A stretch of 64,000 nucleotides of DNA from JAAYJR01 sp964545315 (GCA_964545315.1 CAZJGI010000008.1:1-64000); one strand, 5' to 3'. Counted from the stretch's first letter, positions 8,305-17,358 are shown. The notes: generated by a model from the letters alone, not told the origin. Program-made: numbers and translations.

Positions 8305-10629
8305 TCAGAACCTGAATCTGTAACTTACTGATGGGATAGCACTGAACAAGGATACCTGAACAGCCTCTGTTACACCAGGATGCCCCTCTTTCTCCCTGAA
8401 ATCGATGAAGTAAGCATTATGATGTGCATATGCATTATATACTGAAAAATGCCAGCTTGATTCCATCTTTTCAGATTTTTTAACCAACCAGACAAGGCCT
8501 GCATCAAGCCGATGATAATCAGGCATTCTATATCCGTTGCGTTCTGTATAATAACCAAAGATTTTTCCGTCAATTTCATATTTACCACTGGGAAAGGTAA
8601 CGGCATTACCGGTATAATAAATCCACGTAGCAGATAGTTTAAGTTTTTTGCCAAGGTCGTACATAGCTACTATTGCAATGTCATGGGTACGGTCATGCCT
8701 TGCCGGAAATGGATTGCCGTTGTTTATCTCCTCAAACTGCCTCATGGTCCTTGACCAGGTATAACTTATCCATCCGTTAAGCCTGCCCCTGTTTCTTTTC
8801 AGCATAAATTCCGCACCATATGCCCATCCCCTTCCAAAAACAAGTTCAGCTTCGACTGTTGAATTATATATTAGTTCAGCTCCGTTCTTGTATTCTATCT
8901 GATTGTGCAAATTCTTATAATATATTTCCAGCGATGACTCAAACTCATTACTTTTGAAATTTCTGAAGTATCCTGCGGATAACTGGTCTGATATCTGAGG
9001 TTTTACATTATTGCTGCTGGGCAACCACATATCTATTGGTGTTGTTATGGTTGTATTTGTCAGCAGATGCAAAAATTGATAAATTCTGTTATATGATATT
9101 TTAGCTGAACTCACAGGGTTAATGAGGTAATTTAAAGCCAGCCGGGGTTCAAGCCCTCCCTGGGTTTTATAAATCTCAGCATTATCAAGTTTGTCAGTAT
9201 TCAGCAATTCCCCTTTATCATCAAAATGATAAAACTCGCCGGGTCCTGTATTAGTGAACATGGCAAGCCTGAGACCATAATATGTTGTTAGTTTTTCGGA
9301 CAACTGCCTGTTATTTGATACATAAGCAATCCATTCAAAAGCTTTTCGCTTGGTAATATTATCGGGAAATATATAATTAGTTTTTTCATTTACTGTGATC
9401 TGTCCGGGTAATATTGTGTGAAATATTATGTTACCTCCAAATTTGATACTGTTTCGGGGATTGACATACAATGAGAAATCATGTTTAATGTTAATATCCT
9501 TTATCTCCGAAAGAATATCGGCATCAAAATTTTGCATGATATTTATGTCATACGAATAATTACTAAAAATAAGGGAACTGTTGGAAAAGAGTTTATTGCT
9601 GAAAATATGGTTCCACCTCAGGGTACCAGTTATACTGCCCCAATCGAATCCGAACTCGTCCTTATAACCAAAGTCGTCTCTTCCTGCATATCCTGACAGA
9701 TATATTCTGTTTTTTCCATCAAGTTTAAAGTTTGCTTTCAGGTTTAAATCATAGAAATACAATTTTGAATTTCTGACATCTTCATTACCGGAAAAATTCA
9801 GAAACAAGTCAGCATACGTTCTGCGGCCGCTTATCATAAATGAGCTTTTATCCTTTTGAATCGGACCCTCCACTGTTATATTTGAGGAAATGAGTCCTAT
9901 GTTTCCTGAAACACCTGGATTTTTCAGATTACCTTCTTTCATTTGAATATCAAAAACAGAAGCAGCACGACCGCCATATTCGGCAGGAACATATCCTTTA
10001 AGCAGAGTTGCATTTTTAATTGCATCGGAGTTAAATACAGAAAAAAAACCCATCAAATGGGAGGCACTGTACACAGGCGCTTCATCCAGCAATATCAGGT
10101 TCTGGTCTATCCCCCCCCCTCTCACATGAAATCCTGAGTTTCCTTCACCTGCAGACTTAACTCCCGGTGTCAGCTGAATAGTCTTCATAACATCGTGTTC
10201 ACCAAATAAAACAGGTATACTTTCTATTTGAACAGGAGACATTCTGATTGTACCTATATCAAGAGAACTAATATTTCTGTCGGCTTTCTCTGCCGTAATC
10301 TCTACCTTTCCCAATTCATATACTGCCTCATAGAGTTCTATATTAAGATTAATATTTTTGTCTATCTCCAGTGCAATGATATTGGGTTTGTATCCAATGA
10401 ATTGAAACCGTACCAAATAATTTCCTGCCGGAACAGTTAATGAAAAAAAACCGTATGAGTTGGATGTCCCCCCGGTATTAGGAAGATTCTCAACGATAAC
10501 TGAAGCACCACTTAAGCTTTCACCTGTCTTTGCATCTGTAATACTTCCGCTTAACACATAGGACTTTTGTGCATTAGCAAGAGTAACCAAAAAAAATACT
10601 ACAAGAAATATCAGATGTTTTCTTACCAT
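8305..10629 (-). CDS. TonB-dependent outer-membrane receptor
   Basis: A 774-residue receptor starting at ATG 10629; the frame continues two codons further to a TTG, which I reject. The order is signal peptide (1-20, ending TLANA), a carboxypeptidase-regulatory-like domain (about 24-105, with GATVIVENL-type sequence read here as GASVIVENL), a plug (about 115-230, including FHVRGGGIDQNLILLDEAPVY), and a 22-strand barrel ending in Phe. It imports a ligand through the outer membrane using TonB/ExbBD energy. It is the first gene of the operon with DUF4249, lyase, sialidase and GH99-like genes, so a sialylated oligosaccharide is a reasonable guess for its ligand. A DUF4249 partner, not SusD, is the rule for this receptor subgroup. 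Confidence 0.88.
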   Translation of the reverse strand: MVRKHLIFLVVFFLVTLANAQKSYVLSGSITDAKTGESLSGASVIVENLPNTGGTSNSYGFFSLTVPAGNYLVRFQFIGYKPNIIALEIDKNINLNIELYEAVYELGKVEITAEKADRNISSLDIGTIRMSPVQIESIPVLFGEHDVMKTIQLTPGVKSAGEGNSGFHVRGGGIDQNLILLDEAPVYSASHLMGFFSVFNSDAIKNATLLKGYVPAEYGGRAASVFDIQMKEGNLKNPGVSGNIGLISSNITVEGPIQKDKSSFMISGRRTYADLFLNFSGNEDVRNSKLYFYDLNLKANFKLDGKNRIYLSGYAGRDDFGYKDEFGFDWGSITGTLRWNHIFSNKLFSNSSLIFSNYSYDINIMQNFDADILSEIKDINIKHDFSLYVNPRNSIKFGGNIIFHTILPGQITVNEKTNYIFPDNITKRKAFEWIAYVSNNRQLSEKLTTYYGLRLAMFTNTGPGEFYHFDDKGELLNTDKLDNAEIYKTQGGLEPRLALNYLINPVSSAKISYNRIYQFLHLLTNTTITTPIDMWLPSSNNVKPQISDQLSAGYFRNFKSNEFESSLEIYYKNLHNQIEYKNGAELIYNSTVEAELVFGRGWAYGAEFMLKRNRGRLNGWISYTWSRTMRQFEEINNGNPFPARHDRTHDIAIVAMYDLGKKLKLSATWIYYTGNAVTFPSGKYEIDGKIFGYYTERNGYRMPDYHRLDAGLVWLVKKSEKMESSWHFSVYNAYAHHNAYFIDFREKEGHPGVTEAVQVSLFSAIPSVSYRFRF

Positions 10630-10648
10630 TCTCAATTAATTCGGGCTT

Positions 10649-10656
10649 CAAAAATA
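10649..10656 (-). promoter_or_regulatory. Candidate -7 element for the TonB/sialoside operon
   Basis: Minus-strand TATTTTTG matches TAnnTTTG exactly and lies 20 bases upstream of the receptor's ATG, giving a very short leader. It forms part of the left arm of the inverted repeat 10650-10694. No TTG is seen at the ideal -33 distance. Confidence 0.45.
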
Positions 10657-10694
10657 GTAATAAACTTGCTCGTTAATAAATTATTACTATTTTT
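10650..10694. repeat. Perfect 14-bp inverted repeat between divergent genes
   Basis: AAAAATAGTAATAA at 10650-10663 is the exact reverse complement of 10681-10694, with a 17-base spacer. Each outer edge, with the next base, makes a TATTTTTG -7 box pointing outward towards its own gene. The repeat is therefore a symmetric promoter region and potentially an operator or hairpin. It is AT-rich, so some symmetry could be due to the two boxes alone, but 14 perfect pairs exceed that. Confidence 0.6.
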
Positions 10695-10695
10695 G
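10666..10695 (+). promoter_or_regulatory. Candidate promoter of the EF-G-like gene
   Basis: TTG at 10666-10668, 19 bases, then TATTTTTG at 10688-10695 fits the Bacteroidota TTG-N17-23-TAnnTTTG consensus. It leaves a leader of roughly 120 bases before the ATG at 10822. Confidence 0.5.
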
Positions 10696-10821
10696 GTCAC
10701 CTTTTTTCAGGCATTCTACAGAAATATCTGATTATGGGAAAAATTCCAAAGCTGTATGATGCAAAAATATAAAAGGGACAATTAAAATTAGATAATCAAT
10801 AATTTTTAAAGTTATATACTA

Positions 10822-12978
10822 ATGAAAGTTTACAAGACTGAACAGATCAGAAACATTGCTTTAATTGGTAATGCCGGCAGTGGTAAAACCACCCTCGCAG
10901 AAGCGATTCTGTTTGAGGGTGGAGTGATAAAGCGTAAAGGTGAAGTAACAACAAAAAATACCGTTTCAGACCATAATCTTATTGAACAGGAGTATGGCAA
11001 TTCAGTTAATTCGACTCCACTTTATGTTGAATATAACGGTTTTAAAATCAACATAATAGACAATCCGGGGATGGATGATCTATGTGGAAATGTTGTTTCA
11101 TCATTAAACGTAACCGATCTTGCTGTGGTGCTTGTCAACTCAACCAACGGGGTTGAATCAGGCACTGTTAGTGCTAACCGTTACGCAGAAGCAGCGGACA
11201 TCCCTCTTATGTTCGTATTCAACCAATTGGACCACGATAATTCTAACTTTGAATCATCACTTGAACAGTGTAAAAACAGTTTCGGCAACAAAGTAACAGT
11301 TATACAGTATCCATTGGATACAGGTACTGAGTTCTCAGCCATTATAGATGTTTTAAAGATGAAGATGTACAAGTTCAAAGGTGACGGCAGTAAACCGGAA
11401 GTTCTTGACATCCCCGCCGGAGAGTTGTCAAAAGCTGAATCACTACACAATGAGCTTATAGAAATGGCTGCTGAGAATGAAGAGGAACTGATGGAATTAT
11501 ATTTCGAAAAAGGCACTCTGAGTGAAGAGGAAATGCACAAAGGGATTAAGCTTGGAATGTTACAACGTGATCTTTTTCCTGTATTTTGTGTAAGCCCCAA
11601 AAAAGATATAGGCTTAAACCGTTTACTGGAATTCATAATAAATAATGCACCTGCTCCTGACGAAAGGCCGATGCGCACAATAACATCAGGTAAAGAGCTC
11701 AAGATGGAAGAATCAGATCAGCCAAGCCTTTTTGTATATAAAACATCATTTGAGCCACATGTGGGTGAAATAACTTATTTCAAGGTGATGTCAGGTAAAA
11801 TTGTTGAGGGACTGGATCTTATCAACACTAAGACTGATAATAAAGAGCGGCTTTCCCAAATTTTCATATCTGAAGGAAAAACCAGAAATAAAGTTGAAGG
11901 ACTAGTTGCCGGAGACCTCGGATGTACTGTCAAACTCAAAGAAACTAAATATAACCAGACTCTTACGACCAAAGAAGCAGGCACCGTATTCGAGCCGATA
12001 ATATTTCCACAGTCAAAACATTCAATCGCAATAAAAGCTGTTAATGAAACAGATGATGAAAAAGTTGGAGAAGTATTGAATAAGATCAAATTTGAAGATC
12101 CAACTTTTGTTATTGAGTACTCAAAGGAGTTAAAACAACTTTTAGTTCACGGACAGGGAGAATACCATATGAATATCTTAAAATGGTACTTCGACAATGT
12201 TTATAAGATTGATGTAAATTATATTCAGCCCAGAATCCCTTACCGTGAGACAATTACAAAAGCTTCTCAGGCTGATTACCGGCATAAAAAACAATCAGGA
12301 GGTGCAGGTCAGTTTGGAGAGGTACATATGATCATTGAACCTTTTGAAGAAGGTTCTGAACCCAGGCAGGGATTTAAACTGGGTGATAAAGAGTATAAAA
12401 TGTCGGTCAGGGATGTTCAGGAACACAGCTTAGCCTGGGGCGGTAAATTAATATTTACGAATTGCATTGTTGGCGGTTCAATTGACGCCCGTTTCCTTCC
12501 TGCTATTCTTAAAGGTATAATGGAAAAGATGGAAGAAGGCCCTCTTACAGGTTCTTATGCACGGGATATCAGGGTTTATGTTTACGACGGTAAAATGCAT
12601 CCGGTTGATTCAAATGAAATTTCGTTTAAACTTGCCGGACGTAATGCATTCAGTAATGCTTTTAAAAATGCAGCCCCTAAAATACTTGAACCTATCCTTA
12701 ATCTGGAAGTATGGGTTCCTGCGGACAGGATGGGTGATGTCATGAGCGACCTTCAGGGACGACGTGCTATGATTATGGGTATGGGTTCTGAAAGAGGACT
12801 TGAAAAAATTACAGCTAAAGTACCTCAGAAAGAGATGTTCAGATACTCCACATCATTAAGCTCAATAACCGGTGGACGTGGTGTATTTAGAATTTCTTTC
12901 GACAGATACGAAAAAGTTCCTCCTGAAATTCAGGATGAGTTGCTTAAAGCATACGAAGCTGAGCAGGGTGATGAATAA
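10822..12978 (+). CDS. Elongation factor G-like translational GTPase paralogue
   Basis: A 718-residue protein with full EF-G domain order: G domain (1-270), domain II (about 300-380), III, IV (RIPYRETITK onwards, with the EF-G-type GGAGQFGEV) and V (GGRGVFRISF). The GTPase motifs are altered. The P-loop GNAGSGKTT (16-24) is intact. The DTPGH motif reads DNPGM (80-84), so the catalytic His is Met84. NKxD reads NQLD (134-137). The switch I RGITI stretch is absent (EQEYGNSVNST). It is thus a second, divergent EF-G like those found beside canonical fusA in many bacteria, not the housekeeping factor. It is not a ribosomal-protection resistance protein. The true role is unknown. It is monocistronic with a terminator after it. 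Confidence 0.82.
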   Translation: MKVYKTEQIRNIALIGNAGSGKTTLAEAILFEGGVIKRKGEVTTKNTVSDHNLIEQEYGNSVNSTPLYVEYNGFKINIIDNPGMDDLCGNVVSSLNVTDLAVVLVNSTNGVESGTVSANRYAEAADIPLMFVFNQLDHDNSNFESSLEQCKNSFGNKVTVIQYPLDTGTEFSAIIDVLKMKMYKFKGDGSKPEVLDIPAGELSKAESLHNELIEMAAENEEELMELYFEKGTLSEEEMHKGIKLGMLQRDLFPVFCVSPKKDIGLNRLLEFIINNAPAPDERPMRTITSGKELKMEESDQPSLFVYKTSFEPHVGEITYFKVMSGKIVEGLDLINTKTDNKERLSQIFISEGKTRNKVEGLVAGDLGCTVKLKETKYNQTLTTKEAGTVFEPIIFPQSKHSIAIKAVNETDDEKVGEVLNKIKFEDPTFVIEYSKELKQLLVHGQGEYHMNILKWYFDNVYKIDVNYIQPRIPYRETITKASQADYRHKKQSGGAGQFGEVHMIIEPFEEGSEPRQGFKLGDKEYKMSVRDVQEHSLAWGGKLIFTNCIVGGSIDARFLPAILKGIMEKMEEGPLTGSYARDIRVYVYDGKMHPVDSNEISFKLAGRNAFSNAFKNAAPKILEPILNLEVWVPADRMGDVMSDLQGRRAMIMGMGSERGLEKITAKVPQKEMFRYSTSLSSITGGRGVFRISFDRYEKVPPEIQDELLKAYEAEQGDE

Positions 12979-13053
12979 TAATTTTGAACCGTTGGCTGGA
13001 GCTAACGACAAATGATATTGCCCGATCGGTACCCCGGTCAAAAACAATAAGAG

Positions 13054-13098
13054 ATAAGGCCCGATGCAGTAACCAGCTGCTCAGAGCCTTATTTTTTT
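13054..13098 (+). terminator. Probable rho-independent terminator after the EF-G-like gene
   Basis: ATAAGGC (13054-13060) pairs with GCCTTAT (13086-13092), followed by a run of seven T. The 25-base interior contains a further GCAG/CTGC pairing (13066-13080). The position, 75 bases past the stop codon, fits. Confidence 0.55.
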
Positions 13099-13108
13099 GC
13101 AGTTCGCT

Positions 13109-16075
13109 TCAGCGAAGTGTTGGCATTAGGGACGGCCTTGGTTTATATGGAAGCCTGGCCATTTTTTCAACTTCAAGGGATGGGAACCCAAACTCCTCTG
13201 CTACTTTTCCTTTCAGCAGGTAGACACCCTGTCCCCTGAAAGGGTATTGCTTCAGGGAATCAGGAAAATGGACAGTATCAAAAAATTCTCCCGTATGGTC
13301 AATAAATGTTCCAAATTGCATGATCTCTTTTTTTGTTGTCCACACATATTTAGTAGTTACCAGCTGGCCTGTCATTCTTACGGTTCTTCCCACATTAGCG
13401 GTCAGATCATTTGCCTGAACTTCTCCCCTGAAACCGGTACCAAGCATATCAAAACTGCTCATGCTGACGGGGAAGCCAATAAGTTCAATCTCATCATAGG
13501 CATCTTCAATTTTTTCATGCTGAAAGTCCGGCAATTGAAACTTTTTCTGCTGAAACTGAAAAAAAACTTCTGAATCAATCACTTTAGATGATTTTTTAAT
13601 ATGGTAATGAGCTTCCCAAAGAAGAGTTTTTTTCTCTTTGCCTGTAAATCTTAAAGCTCCTGTCCTTATAAGTATTACAAGCTGTTCTTTGGTTATACGT
13701 GACCTGTTGACAAAATCAACCAGAGATACGTAGGCACCATTGGCATTTCGCTCATCAATAATAGTATCAATTGTCACCTGTTCCAGGTTCAGAATATGTA
13801 TAAATCCCATGTAAATAGTTTTTCCTTTAATTAAAGTAGTTTTCCGACTATTATTTACGCAGGGTAATTCAATAGTTGCACCCAGTCTTTTAGCCTCATG
13901 GAGATAAACCCATGTTTGATAAAACCCTCCAAAATTATTAATGACTGCAACCTGAAATTCAAGTGGATAGTGAGCTTTCAGGTATAAACTTTGAAAACTT
14001 TCCACTGCATAAGAGGCTGAATGTGCCTTTGAAAAAGAATAACCTGCAAAAGATTCTATTTGTCTCCACACCTCTTTTGCAATATTATCGGGATATCCAA
14101 GCTTTTTACAATTTTCAAAATATTTATTCTCAATAGTTTTAAATTCTTTTAAAGAGCGGTATTTTCCCGACATAGCCCTTCGGAGCACATCTGACTCTGC
14201 CAGGTCAAGTCCGGCAAAATGATGAGCCACTTTAATCACATCCTCCTGGTACACCATAACACCGTATGTTTCCGAAAGCTGCTCTTTCATTACCGGATGT
14301 ATATAGCTGAAGTCGTTGGGATGATGATACCGGCGGATATATTCCCTCATCATACCTGATTTTGCCACTCCCGGCCGTATTATGGAACTGGCAGCTACCA
14401 GTGTAATATAATTGTCGCATTTTAACTTCTTCAGCAGGCCTCTCATAGCGGGACTCTCAATATAAAAGCAGCCATTGGTCTCTCCACATTTTAATTGCTG
14501 CTTTACTTTCTCATCCTCAAAAAACTTATCTACTCTGTGAATATCAACTTTTTCGTTTCTGTTTTCACTTATGATGTCAACTGCTTCACGAATATGGCCT
14601 ATACCTCTCTGGCTCAGTATATCAAACTTTTCAAATCCCATCTCTTCGGCAATGTACATATCCCAATGTGTGGTTGGAAATCCTTTGGGAGGCAGGTCCA
14701 GCGCTGTATAGCAGGTAACAGGCTCTTCCGATATGAGTATACCTCCTGCGTGGATTGTCCGTATGTTGGGAAAGCCGGCCATCTTGCTCCCCAGGGTAGT
14801 GATCAGTTCGACTATCTTATTCTTATTCAAATCATTGGCAGGATCATTCACAAGCAGGTCAATTTCCTCTGAAGGTAATCCGAATACCTTGCCCAATTCC
14901 CGGCAGACAGACCTGTTTTTAAAAGTTGAGGTAGCTCCAAGTAATGCAGTGTAATCTTTACCATAACGTTTAAAAATATAATCCTGCACTTTTCCCCTGT
15001 CCTTCCAGGAATAATCAATATCAAAATCAGGAGGGCTTGTTCTTTTAGGATTAAGAAACCTTTCAAAATAGAGATTAAGCTTAACAGGGTCAACATCAGT
15101 GATTTTAAGGCAGTATGCAACAATACTGTTAGCCCCGCTGCCCCTACCCACATGATAAAATCCCTGCGACATGCTGTACCTTACAATATCCCAGGCAATC
15201 AAAAAATAGGCAGAAAAGCCAAGTTTGTCTATTATATCAAGCTCATGCCTGATCCGCTGGCGGGCTGTGGAATTATTATCCCCGTAACGGTATACCATGC
15301 CGTCCAATGCCAGCTTTTCGAGCAATAACCTGTCATCATAACACGACCGGCTGAATAGTTTTTTATTTCTATTCAGGGAGAAATCAAAATCTATAGTACA
15401 TTCTCCTGATATCCTCTCAGTGTTCCGGACAACTTCAGGATAATACTGAAATAAACGCTTTAATGCAGTAACAGGTATCATATACTCAAACTCCCGGGCA
15501 AATGATCCCGGCTGAAGCTTACTTATAAGGGTATTATGGTCTATGGCGCGCAGGCATTTATGGAGAAACAGGTCAGACTGGCCTTTAAATGTTACAGGAT
15601 GCATTATTAAAAGCTTATCGTAAAAATTTCTGTACCCGGAGACCGCCAGTTTACCTATAGTCTCACAGGTAACCCCGGTATATTCATTCTCTTTTAATTC
15701 CTGAGGCTTTTTAAACCCAAAAGGATAAATGATAATTACATTATTAAAAACAGTATTATCAAGAGTAAATTTTTTCTTATTCAGGTTATGCCATGTCAGG
15801 TAATCGTTCAACTCTTTGAATCCTGTCTGATTTTTTGCCAGGCCTGTAAATAAAAGCTCATCTCCGTTTCTTATCTCGGCCCCTGCAATAGGCCTGATTC
15901 CTTTTTCTTTAGCTTTTCTGACATATTCGGGTATGCCCATGGTAGTGTTAATATCGGTTAATGCCAGCTCCCCTGCCCCGTTTTTTTTACCAAGATCAAG
16001 AAGCTCGTCAATGCTTAGCGTACCAAAGCGCAGACTGTAATATGAATGAATATTAAGATACATACCAACCATCAT
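13109..16075 (-). CDS. dnaE2: DnaE2/ImuC-like error-prone DNA polymerase III alpha subunit
   Basis: A 988-residue C-family polymerase, about 170 shorter than replicative DnaE. It has a PHP domain (HSYYSLRFGTLSIDELL at 10-26), a polymerase core with VGRGSGANS (309-317) and the catalytic acidic motif PPDFDID (Asp350, 352, 354), fingers and thumb, then a beta-binding and OB-fold region (VRMTGQLVTTKYVWT). The family works with a Y-family protein in damage-tolerant, mutagenic synthesis. Its ATG overlaps the upstream polymerase stop in ATGA (16072-16075), so the two are translationally coupled. The divergent S24 repressor indicates damage-inducible control. The PHP metal ligands look partly degenerate (first motif HSYYS, not HSHYS). 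DnaE1 identity is unlikely given the length and context. Confidence 0.85.
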   Translation of the reverse strand: MMVGMYLNIHSYYSLRFGTLSIDELLDLGKKNGAGELALTDINTTMGIPEYVRKAKEKGIRPIAGAEIRNGDELLFTGLAKNQTGFKELNDYLTWHNLNKKKFTLDNTVFNNVIIIYPFGFKKPQELKENEYTGVTCETIGKLAVSGYRNFYDKLLIMHPVTFKGQSDLFLHKCLRAIDHNTLISKLQPGSFAREFEYMIPVTALKRLFQYYPEVVRNTERISGECTIDFDFSLNRNKKLFSRSCYDDRLLLEKLALDGMVYRYGDNNSTARQRIRHELDIIDKLGFSAYFLIAWDIVRYSMSQGFYHVGRGSGANSIVAYCLKITDVDPVKLNLYFERFLNPKRTSPPDFDIDYSWKDRGKVQDYIFKRYGKDYTALLGATSTFKNRSVCRELGKVFGLPSEEIDLLVNDPANDLNKNKIVELITTLGSKMAGFPNIRTIHAGGILISEEPVTCYTALDLPPKGFPTTHWDMYIAEEMGFEKFDILSQRGIGHIREAVDIISENRNEKVDIHRVDKFFEDEKVKQQLKCGETNGCFYIESPAMRGLLKKLKCDNYITLVAASSIIRPGVAKSGMMREYIRRYHHPNDFSYIHPVMKEQLSETYGVMVYQEDVIKVAHHFAGLDLAESDVLRRAMSGKYRSLKEFKTIENKYFENCKKLGYPDNIAKEVWRQIESFAGYSFSKAHSASYAVESFQSLYLKAHYPLEFQVAVINNFGGFYQTWVYLHEAKRLGATIELPCVNNSRKTTLIKGKTIYMGFIHILNLEQVTIDTIIDERNANGAYVSLVDFVNRSRITKEQLVILIRTGALRFTGKEKKTLLWEAHYHIKKSSKVIDSEVFFQFQQKKFQLPDFQHEKIEDAYDEIELIGFPVSMSSFDMLGTGFRGEVQANDLTANVGRTVRMTGQLVTTKYVWTTKKEIMQFGTFIDHTGEFFDTVHFPDSLKQYPFRGQGVYLLKGKVAEEFGFPSLEVEKMARLPYKPRPSLMPTLR

Positions 16076-17229
16076 TTACATATCATACCTGATGCTCTCT
16101 TTATTGCCCCGGAACCATATCTCATTCTTATATTATCCATAGATATATATAGCCTTGTACGGCTGCCGTTATCATCAAACAGGCTTAACTGCTGTGCCCC
16201 GTGTATCAATCCACCCAGCTTTACACCTATCAGCCGTACAAGCATCCTGCGCTGGTAAAGCCTTTTAAACAATTCTTTGGCCTTTGCTATCAATACATGG
16301 TCAAAAGAGGTATAGGCCATTCTGATTTGAAGAGTGTGTGTATCATAGTTGGCATACCTTATCTTTACAGTTATCACTGAGGCCAGTCTTTCCTTTTTGC
16401 GAAGCCTGAAACAAAGTTTTTCAGTCATGGTGATAATAAGCTGCTCCATCATGGCTACATCAATGGTATCGGTATCAAAAGTCTTTTCTGTACTTATTGA
16501 TTTTTCCTCAGAGTAAGGAACTACAGGCCTGAGGTCGATACCATTTGCACGTTTCCATATTTCAATTCCGTTTTTACCCAAAACACTTTCAATCATTTCT
16601 GCAGGAATACTCCTCAGTACACCTATAGTGGATACGCCCATTGATGTCAAAAGATTACAGGTTTTTAATCCGATCATTGGCATTTTCCTTATTGGCAACG
16701 GGTGCAAAAATGATATTACACTGTTTTTTTCCACCTGCCTTTCTCCATTAGGCTTAGCTTCGCCGGCAGCTATCTTTGACACTGTTTTGTTTATCGATAA
16801 GCCGCAGGATACCGGTAACCCCGTTTCTTTAATTATGGCTTGCCGAAGCTCATGTGTCCATTTATATGCCCCAAAAAATCTGTCCATCCCTGTAATGTCC
16901 AGATAATGCTCATCTATCGAAGCTTTCTCATATAATGGGGCTTTGGCTGCAATTATTTCGGTTACAAGCGCAGAGTATTTACTGTATAAATCCATATCGC
17001 CACGTATAATTATGGCATCCCGGCATAAATTCAACGCCATCTTCATTGGCATGGCCGAATGAACCCCAAACATCCTGGCCTCATAACTACAGCTGGCAAC
17101 TACTCCCCTGTCAGATAAACTGCCAATGATAACAGGCTTTCCTTTAAGCCCTGAATTTATTAACCGCTCAACTGAAACAAAAAAAGTATCCATATCCATG
17201 TGGACTACTGTCCTGTCCTGAAACTGCAT
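16072..17229 (-). CDS. dinB: Y-family DNA polymerase (DinB/Pol IV type)
   Basis: A 385-residue translesion polymerase. The active-site acids are present: Asp12 in VVHMDMDTFF, and Asp106-Glu107 in KASIDEHYLD. It should therefore be catalytic, unlike ImuB proteins that have lost these residues. Fingers/palm continue through the conserved AKPNG stretch. Helix-hairpin-helix, thumb and little finger follow, and QLSLF (347-351) is a canonical beta-clamp-binding motif. About 34 residues follow the clamp motif, a tail common in Bacteroidota relatives. It is the first gene of a two-gene operon with the DnaE2-like polymerase (4-base overlap), and lies opposite an XRE/S24 repressor, 129 bases away, that probably controls both. 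Confidence 0.9.
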   Translation of the reverse strand: MQFQDRTVVHMDMDTFFVSVERLINSGLKGKPVIIGSLSDRGVVASCSYEARMFGVHSAMPMKMALNLCRDAIIIRGDMDLYSKYSALVTEIIAAKAPLYEKASIDEHYLDITGMDRFFGAYKWTHELRQAIIKETGLPVSCGLSINKTVSKIAAGEAKPNGERQVEKNSVISFLHPLPIRKMPMIGLKTCNLLTSMGVSTIGVLRSIPAEMIESVLGKNGIEIWKRANGIDLRPVVPYSEEKSISTEKTFDTDTIDVAMMEQLIITMTEKLCFRLRKKERLASVITVKIRYANYDTHTLQIRMAYTSFDHVLIAKAKELFKRLYQRRMLVRLIGVKLGGLIHGAQQLSLFDDNGSRTRLYISMDNIRMRYGSGAIKRASGMICK

Positions 17230-17270
17230 TTTTTGCTCCTCCCCCTAACCCGTTATTTTTTACTTATCAA

Positions 17271-17301
17271 TTGCTTAACTCAAAAAAAATTATTATTTTT
17301 G
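17271..17301 (+). promoter_or_regulatory. Candidate promoter of the S24 repressor gene
   Basis: TTG at 17271-17273, 20 bases, then TATTTTTG at 17294-17301, an exact TTG-N17-23-TAnnTTTG layout. The leader to the ATG at 17359 would be about 50 bases. The -7 box overlaps the left operator arm. Confidence 0.55.
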
Positions 17302-17318
17302 ACTATTTAAAAGTCAAA
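17298..17318. promoter_or_regulatory. Candidate operator dyad of the damage-response module
   Basis: TTTGACT (17298-17304) and AGTCAAA (17312-17318) form a 7-bp inverted repeat around a 7-base AT spacer, midway between the divergent repressor and polymerase operon. Both arms overlap -7 boxes, the rightward one at 17294-17301 and a leftward TAAATTTG at 17315-17322. A dimer bound here would silence both promoters, which is the expected arrangement for an autoregulated LexA-like switch. It is a single copy; no experimental support can be seen. Confidence 0.5.
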
Positions 17319-17322
17319 TTTA
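17315..17322 (-). promoter_or_regulatory. Candidate -7 element for the dinB-dnaE2 operon
   Basis: Minus-strand TAAATTTG matches TAnnTTTG. It overlaps the right operator arm and faces the rightward promoter. The leader to dinB would be about 80 bases. No well-spaced -33 TTG is visible. Confidence 0.4.
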
Positions 17323-17358
17323 TGATTTCAATATAATCATTTTTTAAATACCAACAAA

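Noticed and set aside
11181..11702. 173-codon open frame antisense to the EF-G-like gene
   Set aside because: It shadows the opposite-strand coding frame, has low-complexity Ser/Ile-rich translation and no motifs; the EF-G domains on the other strand are unambiguous.
10822..12978. Tetracycline ribosomal-protection protein
   Set aside because: Altered GTPase motifs, no resistance-associated neighbours and no Tet(M)-type markers; an EF-G-like paralogue explains the sequence.
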